A DNA stretch of 19,582 nucleotides from contig JABUQX010041913.1 of the NCBI GenBank assembly GCA_015478945.1, positions 15,001 through 34,582 on the forward strand. The letters run 5' to 3'. This document shows positions 8,667-19,265 of this stretch, piece by piece (within the stretch, counting starts at the first letter, position 1; the number at the start of each line of letters is the position of its first letter). Position numbers and translations under genes: made by a program. The notes under the pieces were generated by a model, which had not been told where the DNA came from, did no database searches, and saw only the letters and a program-made list of their open reading frames with translations. Source of the DNA: Trachelipus rathkii. Taxonomy: Eukaryota > Arthropoda > Malacostraca > Isopoda > Trachelipodidae.

Positions 8667-8848
8667 ATAGCGTCGTAGATAACCGAAGATATAAATCACT
8701 TCAATTTAAAATTGTAATAGACTCCGTCATTCATGGTCTCGCAGGCTATTTTGAGACAACTCTTTATAAAAACATTAAGCTTAGTATTAAACCTGATACC
8801 CACTCAAAAGGAATGTTTTCTTGGTTTCCAATACTCTTCCCACTAAAG
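8667..8848 (+). CDS. PRMT5: Internal exon of protein arginine N-methyltransferase 5 (C-terminal beta-barrel)
   Basis: PRMT5 symmetrically dimethylates arginine on histones, Sm proteins and other targets, usually with WDR77/MEP50. This 182-bp exon encodes 60 codons that match PRMT5's C-terminal beta-barrel domain. Diagnostic stretches are [28 protein letters not shown] and [13 protein letters not shown], which correspond to IDNNRY, HGFAGYFETVLY, LSIRPETHS and [13 protein letters not shown] in the human protein. It is preceded by a T-rich tract ending TTTTTCAG (AG at 8665-8666) and followed by AAG/GTATGA (GT at 8849-8850). It begins with two bases of a split codon and ends on a codon boundary. 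No stops or frameshifts occur. The last ~50 residues of PRMT5 should follow in a later exon, which is not visible in the rest of the window, nor is the preceding exon. It is either a live exon between satellite-filled introns or a recently captured piece. Confidence 0.9.
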
Positions 8849-8849
8849 G

Positions 8850-8884
8850 TATGATTTTAATTTTGTTTTATAAAATTATTTAAG
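8850..8884. other. Intronic flank between PRMT5 donor and satellite
   Basis: About 35 bp of T/A-rich sequence follows the donor site before the satellite resumes at ACATCTGGGACTTAGATCAT (about 8889). The satellite is missing roughly half a monomer across the whole exon-bearing insert. Confidence 0.7.
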
Positions 8885-10580
8885 AAATATTTTTTTTAAC
8901 ATCTGGGACTTAGATCATATAATAATTAGAATCACTATGGTCCTATGACTTGTGTGTAAGCATCGAAATTTAGCTCAAGGTCTACGTTTGTATGTTACAA
9001 GTGTTCAGAAAACAGAAACTAAACATATAATTTATAGCTATATGCTAAATATTAACACGTTTTCAAATCTAAATATTGAACTCTGGAAGTTTCACTTATA
9101 TAATTTATTAAATAAGTATTTTGGTATTTGTGTGCCACTTTCGAATTTCAAATCAAAGTTCACGCTCTCGAAATTTATATGTTCCGAAGTTTGATTTTAA
9201 TTTTTTGTCTCCTCATGCTATTTATTCATTCTAAAGGGTTCTCAAATGACAATGATATGTCTGGGACTATGGACATATAATATTTAGAATCACTATGGTC
9301 CTATGACTGTGTGTAAGCATCGAATTTTAGGTCAAGGTCCACGTTTTTATGTTACTAGGTCTTCGAAAGAACAGAACTTAAATTTTAATAGGATGATAGT
9401 AAATGCTATTTTTTCGAACTCACAAATCTATAATGTACTCTGAGAGTTGACCTTGTAATAAATGATAATTAGTAGTATCGGTGGTAGTATGTGTGCCACT
9501 TTGAATTCAGATCAAAGTTCGTTCTCGAAATATATATATGGTTCAGAAGAATGATTTCAATTTGCTTTCTCGTTCATGCTAGTTGTTCATTCTAAAGTTC
9601 TCAAATTTAAATGATGATGTCTGGGACTTGGACATATAATGAGTTAGAATCACTAGGTCCTATGATGTGTTAAGCATGAAATTACTCAAGGGTCCACGTT
9701 TTTTATTACAGGTGTTCAAAAAAGAATTTAACCTTTTTTATTTTGTAATTATATGCTAAAATTAAGAAGTTCTCAAATATAAACTATTGAACTCTGACAC
9801 GCTTGAACTTATAATAAATATATAGATGTTCGTGGCTATTTTTACGTGTCACTTTCGAATTCAGATCAAGTTACGCTCTCGAAATATGATGTTCCTGAGT
9901 TTGATTGTTAATTTTTCTGTTCGTCATTGCAATTATTCATTCTAGAAAGGGTTCTCAAATGAGAATGATGATGTCTGGGACTTGGACGATATATATTTAG
10001 GAATTAACTATGAGTCCTATGGACTTGTGTGTAGCTGCGTATTTAGGCTCAAGGTCCACAGTTTTTTATGTTACAGTCTTCAAAAACAAGAATTTACAAC
10101 TTATTTTTTTGTTATAATGCTAATATTTAGAAGCTTCCAAATCTTAATGTTGAACTCCTGGGAGTTGAACTTAAAAATATATTACATAGTATCGTGGTAT
10201 TTCTGTGTCACTTTCGAATTTCAGATCAAAGTTCACGCTCTGAAATATATAATGTGTCAGAAGAATTATTTTTAATTTATTTGACTGCTCATGCCTAATT
10301 ATCATTCTAAAGGGTTCTCAAAAGAAAATGATGATGTCTGGGACGTGACATATGAATTAGATACTATGGTCCTATGACTTGGGTGTAAGCATCGAAATTT
10401 AGCTCAGGGTCCACGTTTTTATGTTACACGGTCTCAAACAAGAATTTAAACTTTAAATTTATTTGTTGTTAAATCCCCGGGCATTTAGAATTTCTCAAAT
10501 CTTAATGTTGAACTCTGAGAGTTGATTTATATAAATATATTTAGATAGTCGTGTATCTTTGTGTGCACTTTCGAATTTTC
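8885..10580. repeat. ~360-bp satellite array, block 2
   Basis: Monomers with the TCTGGGAC landmark near 8890, 9246, 9608, 9961 and 10324, same orientation as block 1. The array breaks off at CACTTTCGAATTTTCAT, where a normal monomer continues CAGATCAAAGTTCACG. Open frames at 8952-9194 and 9982-10275 are satellite sequence and differ between monomers, so they are not genes. Confidence 0.9.
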
Positions 10581-10922
10581 ATCGTGTTGATCATTGATTA
10601 CCTCATCAATGTCCGATAATTGATTTTAACTAAATGACTCAAATTCTTTCCCAAGATTTTTCTGGTTTTATTTCTCTGTGGTGGGGTATTCTTCGTCCTT
10701 AACACAGATTTGATTTTAGTCGTTTTCTTTTTGCAATTATCAGGATTGTCAACATTTATAACTTCTACAGAGTTTCAAAGTAATTTTACTAAGAGGTTCG
10801 TCCATTATTCTCTAGCAACCATATGATGAGCAGACCGCTTGTTGTGCCATGAAAAAGATGCAGAATCGTTATATATTTTTGTATGTAAATTTTACTAAGA
10901 CAAGAGAAAATGAAATGTTTTG
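10581..10922. other. Non-satellite island, possible decayed gene fragment
   Basis: About 340 bp unrelated to the satellite, replacing roughly 45 bp of a monomer. On the minus strand a frame is open from 10774 to a TAA at 10598-10600: 58 codons, strongly basic (TKIKSVLRTKN, RNKTRKILGK), with no early Met. A neighbouring minus-strand frame over the same part also reads protein-like but has stops, as in a frameshifted remnant. An imperfect direct repeat (GTAATTTTACTAAGA near 10780 and GTAAATTTTACTAAGA near 10887) lies in its right part. I do not recognise a family. Confidence 0.4.
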
Positions 10923-13900
10923 TTAGAAAGAATGATTTCAATTTTGCTTTTCGTTAATGGCTTATTGTCATTCTACAAGGGTTCTCAATTAAATGATGAT
11001 GTTCTGGGACTTGGACCATATAAAATTTAGATCACTAGGGTCCTATGACTTGTGTTTAAGCATGAAATTTAGCTCAGGTCCCGTTTTTTTATTACAAGGT
11101 GTTAACAAAGAATTTAAACTTTTTTATTTTTGTAAATATATGCGATTATTGATAAGATCTGAATTCTTAATATTGATCTCTTGAAGTTTATCCTTATAAT
11201 TAAAGTATCAGATAGAATCGTGGTATTTGTGTCTTTCGAATTTAGATCAAAGTTCACGCTCTCGAAATATATATGTTCCGAAGTTTGATTTTAATTTCTC
11301 TCTCTCTCTCATGCTTCTTAGCGTTCTAAAGTTTCTCTCAAATGAAAATGATGTGTCTGGGACTTGGACATATATATTTAGAATTATATGGTCTTATGAA
11401 TTGTGTGTAAGCATGTATTTTTGCTCAAGGTCCGTTTTATGTAACCAGGTCTCAAAAACAAGAAATTTAGACTTATTTTTTTTGTTGTTAATGCTAATAT
11501 TTAGAAGTTCCAAAATCTTAATGTTGAACTCTGGGAGTTGAAACCTTGTAATAAATATATAGATAGTCAACAATAGCGTATACGACGCACGCATAGTATA
11601 GATAAAGTCACGCATCTCCGAAATTTATAAGTTGAAGAATTATTTTATTTGTTGAACTCGCTCATGCTAATTATTATTCTAAGGTTCTCAAATGAATGAT
11701 GATGCTGGACTTGACATATGTATTAGAATATATTGGTCGTATGATTTGTTGTAACATCGAATTTAGCTCAAGGTCCACGTTTTTTATGTTACAGGTCTAA
11801 AAAACAGAATTTAAACTTATTTATTTTGTTGTTTAAATGCTAAATTTTAGAAGTTCTCATCTAAATGTTGAACTCTGAGAGTGAACTTTATAATAATTAT
11901 ATTGAGATAGTATCGTGGTATTTGTGTTGCATATTCGAATTTCAGATAAGATTCACGCTCTCGAAATATATATGTTCTGAAGTTTGATTTTAATTTTTTT
12001 GTCTTGCTCATGCTAATTATTCATTCTAAAGGGTTTCAACTGAAAATGATGATGTCTTGGACTTGAACCATATAATATTAGAATCAATATGGTCCTATGA
12101 CTTGTGTGTAAGCGTCGTATTTTAGCTCTACGTTTTTATGTTATAGGTCTTAAAAAACAAGAATTTAAACTTTTTATTTGTTGTTAATGCTATATTTAGA
12201 AGTTCTAATATAATATTGAACTCTGAAAGTTTGACCTTGAAAAAATAGATTAGATAGTATCGGGTATTTGTGTGCCACTTTTCGAATTCAGATAAAGTTC
12301 ACGTTAGCACGAAATATATATAGTTCAGAAGAGATTCCAATTTTGCTCTTTCTCGTTCTAATAGTTTGTTCATATCTAAAGGGTTCTCAATTAAAAATGG
12401 TGATTCTAGGACTTTGACCATATAATAGTTAGAATCACCATCGTCCTTGACTTGTGTGTTAGCATCGAAATTTAGCTCAAGGTCCCCGTTTTTTTATTAC
12501 AGGTGTTCAAAAAACAGGATTTAACTTTTTTTATTTGTAATTATCTGCTAATATTAAGAAGTTTCTCAAAAATAAATATTGAACTCTGACATTGAACCTT
12601 ATAATAATTCTATTAAGATAGTATAGTGGTATTTTTGTTTCACTTTCTCGAATTTCAGATCACAGTTCACGCTCTCGAAATTATATGTTCCGAAGTTTGG
12701 ATTTTAATTTTCTGTCTCGCTATCTAATTATTCATTCTATAAGGTTTAATTTGAAATGATGATGTCTGGGACTTGGACAATATAATAGAATTTCTATGGT
12801 CCTATGACTTGTTGTAAGCATCGTATTAGGCTCTTGTAACATAAGAATATTACAGGATCTTTCAAAAACAAGATTAAACTCATTTATTTTGTTGTTAAAT
12901 GCTTAAATATTTAGAAGCTTCCAAATCTTAATGTTGAACTTCTGGGAGTTGAAACTTATAATAAATATATTAGAATAGTATTGTGGTATTTGTGTGTCAT
13001 TTGCCAAATTTCAGATCAAAGTTCACGCTCTCTAAATATATTGTCAGAAAATATTTAATTTTTTTGAACTCGCTCATGCTAATTATTTCATTCTAAAGGG
13101 TTCTCAAATAAAAATGATGATTCTGGGACTTGGACCATTAGTAATGTAGAATCACATATGGTGCCTATGATTTGTGTGTAAGCATCGAATTTTAGCTCAA
13201 GGTCCACGTTTCTGTTCACGGTCTTCAAAAAGCAAGAATTTAAACTTATTTATTTGTTGTTAATGCTAAAATTTAGAAGTTCTCAAATCCTTAATGTTGA
13301 ACTCTGGAATTGAACCTTATATGAATTTATTAGTAGTATTGTGGTATATTGTGTGCCACTTCGAATTTCAGATCAAAGTTCACATGCTCTCGAAATATAT
13401 ATGTTCCGCGTTGATTTAATTTCTGTCTCGCTGATGCTAATTATTCATTCTAAGGGTTCTCAAATGAAAATGATGAAATGTTGTATGACAATTATAAGAT
13501 TTTAGAGATTAATATGATCGCTATATGACTTTTTTTTTGGCTATTCCATTTTTAGCTCAAGGTCCACGCTTTATGTTATAGCTCTTCAAAATAGAACGAT
13601 CAATTTAAACTTTTATTTTGTGGTCAAAATGATAATATTTACGGCAATGTTCCATTTCCTAATCTGAAAAATCTTTCATTGCACCTTATAAATAAATATA
13701 TTCGAAGTATCGTGGATTTTGTGTGTCACTTTCGATTTTCAGATCAAAAGTTAACGTTTCGAAATATATATATATATATTCGAAGAATGATTAATTTCGC
13801 TTTCCTCGATTTCATGGCTAGTTGTCACTCTAAAGTTCTCAAATGAAATGATGATGTCTGGATTGGACGCATATATATTAGAATACTATGGTACTCCATA

Positions 13901-13939
13901 TGGACTTTGTGTGTAAGCATCAAATTTTAGCTCAAGGTC

Positions 13940-14055
13940 CACGTTTTGACCACAAGCGACAACTATCCTGAGAATTTTAGAAGCTTTTTATATATTATTT
14001 GGTAAAATAAACAAATCTCAAGATAATTTTTCCGAAATCAGACAGTTAAACCTTA
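13940..14055. other. Divergent patch inside a satellite monomer
   Basis: After GGTCCACGTTTTG the expected TTACAGGT...TCTCAAAT segment is replaced by unrelated sequence of similar length, and recognisable satellite resumes at ACAGTTAAACCTT. It looks like a conversion or replacement patch, or a very degraded half-monomer. Confidence 0.5.
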
Positions 14056-16429
14056 ATAATAAAGTATATTGATAGTATCGGGTATTTGTGTGTCCACTTA
14101 TCGAAATTCAGTCAAACGTTTCCACGCTCTCTAAATATCTATGTTCAGAAGTTTTGATTTTAATTTTTCTGTTCGCTCATAGGCATAATTATTGGGTGGG
14201 ACATCCTTCAATATGAAATGAGTGATGTTGGACATTGGATCATATAATATTTAAAGACTATGGTCCTATGATTGTGTGTAAGGATCGAAATTTAAGCTCA
14301 AGGTCATGTTTGGTATGTTACAAGTGTTCAAAAAACAAGAAATTAAAAACATTTATTTTGTAATTATATGCTCAATCATTAAGAAGTTCAATCTAAAAAT
14401 TGAACTCTGCGGAGTTGAACCTTATATAATTATATAGATGGTATTGCGGTATTTGTGTGCATTTCATTAGTCAATAGTTACGCTCTCGAAATATTATAAT
14501 GTTCAGAAGAATGTTTAATTTTCTGACTCCTCCTGCAATTATCATTCAAAGGGTTCTCAATGAAAATGGTGATGTCTGGGACTTGACATATCGGTAATAT
14601 AGAATACATGGTCCTATGACTTGTGTGTAAGCATCAAAATTTAGCTCAAGGTCCACGTTTTATGTTACAGGTCTTCAAAACCAAGCAATTTAACTTTTTA
14701 TTTGTTGTTAAATGCTAAGATTTAGAAGTTCTCATATCCTAATGTTGAACGCTCTGGGAGTTGAAACCTTATAATAAATAGTATCAGATAGATATCGTGG
14801 TATTTGTGTGTACTTTTCGAATTTAGATAAAATGAAAATCTCAAATATAATATATATCCTATTCAGAAGAATGATTTCAATTTCGCTTTCTTGTTCATGC
14901 TAGTTGTTCATCTAAAAGGTTCTCAAATAAAATGATGATGTCTGGGACTTATTTTTATATCAATAATTAAGAATACAATATGGTCTTGAGACTTGTGTGT
15001 AAGCATCGAATTTAGCTCAAGGTCCACGATTTTTTATTACAGGTGTTCAAAAAACAAATTTCAAACTTTTTTTTTTGTATATTATATTGCTAATATTAAG
15101 AATTCTCAATCTAAATATTGAATCTGACAAGTTGAACCTTAAAATAATATATATGGATGTTCGTGTATTAGTTGTGTCACTTTCGAATTGAGATCAAGTT
15201 CACGTCTCTGAAATATATATATATTATTCAGAGAACTGTCAATTTTGCTTTCTCGTTCATGCTATTTTTCATTCTAAAGGTTCTCAAATTAAAAATGATG
15301 ATGGTCTGGGACTGTGGCCATATAATTTTAGAATCACTATGGTATGCACTGTGTGTAAGCCATCGAATTTTAGGTCAAGGTCCACGTTTTTGTGTTAGCC
15401 ATTCAAGCAACAAGAAATTTAAAAACTTATTTATTTTGTTGTTAATGCTAATATTTAAGAAGTTCTCAAATCTAATTTTGAACTCTGGGAGTTGACCTTA
15501 TAGCAAATATATTAGAGAATATGTGGTATTTGTGTGTCACTTCCGAATTTCAGATCAAAGTTCACGGTTTTTAACCTTATATAATGTTCAGAAGTATGAT
15601 TTTAATTTTTCCTTTCTTCGCTCATGCTAATTATTTTATTCTAAAGGGTTTCAAAATGAAAATGATGATGTCTGGGACCCAGTTTAATAAATTAGAATTA
15701 CTAAGGTCTTATGACTTTGTGTGTAAGCATACGAAATTAGCTCAAGGTCACGTTTGTATTACAAAAGTGCAGAAAAGAAATTAACATTTATTGTTGTAAT
15801 GGTAATATGCCTAATATTAGAAGTTTCAAATCATAAATATTGAACTCCTGGGAGTTTGATACCCTTGCATAGATAATTTTTACATAGTATCGTGTATTTT
15901 GTGTGCCACTTGCGATTTCAGATCAAAGTGCACGCTCATCGAAATATATATTTTCGAGTTTTAATTTTAATTTTTCTGTCTCGCTCATGCTAATTTTTCA
16001 TTCTAAAGGGTTCTCAAATAAAATGATGATGTCTGGGACTTGGACAATATAATAATTTAGAAAATTATATGGTCTATGACCTTGTGTAAGCATCGAAATT
16101 TAGCTCAGGTCCACGTTTTTTTATTAGATTTTTAAAAACGAAAATTTAACTTTTATTTTGTTGTTAAATTGCTAATATTTGAAGTTATCGAAATCTTAAT
16201 GTTTGACTCTGAGGTTGAACCTTGTAAATAATATATTAGATAGTATGAAGTGTTTGTGTGTCCATTTCGAATTCAGATCAAAGCTTATCGTTCTCGAAAT
16301 ATATTATACTGTTCAGAAGAATGATTTCAATTTTGCTTCTCGTTCATGCTAGTTGTTCATTCTAAAGGGTTCTCAATTAAAATGATGATGTCTGGGGACT
16401 TGGCCCATATAATGTTATCACCTATGGTC

Positions 16430-16490
16430 CTATGACTGTGTTTGAAATGTGAAGAAATGTCTTTAAATGGACACGAACAAAGGGTCTTCA
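16430..16490. other. Divergent patch and switch point in a chimeric monomer
   Basis: The monomer starting near 16312 has type A sequence on its left. After this unrelated ~50-bp patch it carries B/C-type sequence (TCTTCAAAACAGAATTTAA, then TTGTTGTTAAATGCTAAT). It marks an apparent recombination junction between monomer types. Confidence 0.5.
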
Positions 16491-19059
16491 AAACAGAATT
16501 TAACACTTTCATTTTGTTGTTAAATGCTAATATTTAGAAGTTCTCAAATCTTAATGTTGAACTCTGGGAGTTAAACCTTATAATAAATATATTACATAGT
16601 ATCGTGGTATTTGTGTGTGTCACTTTCGAATTTAGATCAAAGTTCACGCTCTCGAATAATATATGATTTAAAGAATTATTTTTAATTTTTGACTTGATCA
16701 ATTATTCATTCTAAAAGGGTTCTCAAATGAAATGATGATTGTCTGGGACTTGGACATCTAGTAATTAGAATCACTATGGTACTATGATTTGTGTGTAAGC
16801 ACTCGACCATTTACTTTCAAGGTCACGTTTTTAATGTTACGGTCTTCAAAAAAACAAGAATTTAACTTATTTTATTTTGTTGTTAAATGCTAATTGATTT
16901 AAGGAAGTTCCAAATCTTAATGTTAACTTGAGAGTTGAACCTTAAATAATTATATTAGATAGTATCTTGGTTTTTGTGTGTCAGAATTTCAGATCAAAGT
17001 TCACTCTCTCGAAATATATATGTTCCGAAAGTTTGAAATTTTTAATTTTTCTGTCTACCTTCTGCTAATTATTCATTATAAAGGGTTCTCAAATGAAAAT
17101 TGATGATGTCTTGGACTTGGACCATAATAATATTTAGAATACTATGGTCCTATGACGTGTGTAAGCATCGAATTTTAGCAAGGTCCACATTTTTTTGTTA
17201 TGGGTCTTCAAAAACATGAATTTAAACTAATTATTTGTTGTTAATGCTTAATTCTATTTAGATGTTGTCAAATTAATGTTGAACTCTGAGTTGAACTTAT
17301 AATATAATATATAGTAGTATCGTGGTATTTGTGTGTCACTTTCGCATTTCAGATCAAAGTTCACGCTCTCGAAATTTATAAGTTCAGAAGAATTAATTTT
17401 AACATTTTTTTGACTCGCTATACTAAATTCATTCTAAAGGTCTCCAAAATGTAAAATGAGATGTCTGGGAATTGGGCCATTAGTAATTAGAATCCACTAT
17501 GGTCTTGATTTGGTGTTAAGCAGGATCGAAATTTAGCTCACAGGTCCTGTTTTTACTATGTTACAGGTCTTCAAAAACAAGAATTTAACTTATTTATTTT
17601 GTTGTTAAAATGCTAATATTTAGAAGTCCTCAAATCTAAATATTGATCTGAGACAATGAACCTTATAATAATTATTGATAGTAATCGTGGTATTTGTGTG
17701 CACTGTTCGAATTTCAGATCAAAAGTTCAGCTCATCGATATATATATGTTCCGAAGTTTTGCTTTTAATTTTCATGTCTGCTCATACAAATTATAGATAT
17801 AAATTTTTGTTCAAATGTAAAAGAAAAATGTCTTGGAACTTGGACCATATAATTTTAGATTACTATGGTCTAATGACTTGTGTGCAGCATCGATTTTAGC
17901 TCAGTAGGTCACGTTTTCTATGCTTATAGGTCTGTCAAAAAGCAGAATTTAAACTTATTTATTTGTTGTTAAATGCTAATATTTAGAAGTTCTCAAATAT
18001 AAATATTTGCACTTGCAGTTGACACCTTAAAATAATTATTAGATAGTATGTGGTATTTGTGTCGACTTTCGATTTAGATCAAAGTTTCACGTTCTCGAAA
18101 TATATATAGTGTTCAGAGAATGATTCCCATTTTGCTTTCCTCGTTCATGCTAGTTGTTTCATTCTAAAGGTTGCTCAATTAAATTTGATGTCTGGGACTG
18201 TGGACAATATAATGAGTTAGAATCACTATGGTCCTATGTTTTGTGTAAGCATCGAAATTTAGCTCAACGTCCACGTTTTTTTTATTACAGGTGTTCAAAA
18301 AAATAATTTCAAACTTTTTTTATTTTGTAATTATATGCTAATATTAAGTCAAAAATAAATATTGAACTCTGACAGTTGAACCTTATATTAATAAAATATA
18401 TTGATAGTATCGTGGTATTTTTGTTTCACTTTCGAATTTTCATAAAACTCGAAGATTTTCAAAGCTTTAGTCTTAATGTGATTTTAATTTTCTGTCTCGT
18501 TCTTGCTTATTATTCCTTCTAAAGGGTTCTCAATGAAAATGATGATGTCTGGGACCTCTTGAGATATAATATTTAGAAACTACTATGGTCTTATGACTTG
18601 TGTGTAAGCTGTATTTTACCTCAAGTCCAGTTTTTATATTACCAGGTCTTCCAAAAAAAAGAATTAAAATTTATTATTGTTGTTAATGCTAATGAATTTA
18701 GAAGGTTTCTTAACAGATTGCCGCTATAAACTTATAATAAGTGTTTTAGATATGCGAATGGTTTATTTGCATACCGCAAACAGAATAATTTCAGATCACA
18801 GTTAACGCCTCTCAGTAATATATATGTTCGCAAGAATTATTTTAATTTTTTTGACTCGCTCATGCTATTATTACATTCTAAAGGTTTCTCAATGAAAATG
18901 ATGATGTCTATCACTTGGACCATATAGTAATTAGAATCATATGGTCCTATGATTTGTGTGTAAGTATCGAAATTTAGCTCAAGGCTCGACGTTTTATGTT
19001 ACGGTCTTCAAAACAAGAATTTAAACTTATTTATTTGGTTGTTAAATGCCATATAATGA

Positions 19060-19265
19060 GAAGATTTCCCAACAATATCTGGACCTTACCCTGCTCGCTT
19101 TGTCTCTGGAATTGGAACCTTATAAGAAATATATTAATATAATTAATTATATTTATTTTCACTTTGTACAGCATTACCTTCATGATTCATGTTATTTCTG
19201 ACGATTTTGATTTAATTTTTCTAGATAGATAATATTGTCGTAAATATTCTCTCTAAATTTAATCG
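19060..19265. other. Disrupted satellite monomer
   Basis: Between about 19060 and 19265 the monomer keeps only short recognisable pieces (GGAATTGGAACCTTATAA and TTTTGATTTAATTTTTCTAGA) among unrelated sequence, then regular satellite resumes. No gene is seen in it. Confidence 0.5.

Noticed and set aside
9982..10275. Open frames within the satellite (also 7694, 8952, 10993, 11227, 11394, 15172, 15584, 17675)
   Set aside because: They consist of satellite monomer sequence, differ in frame and length between monomers, and have no consistent start or domain.
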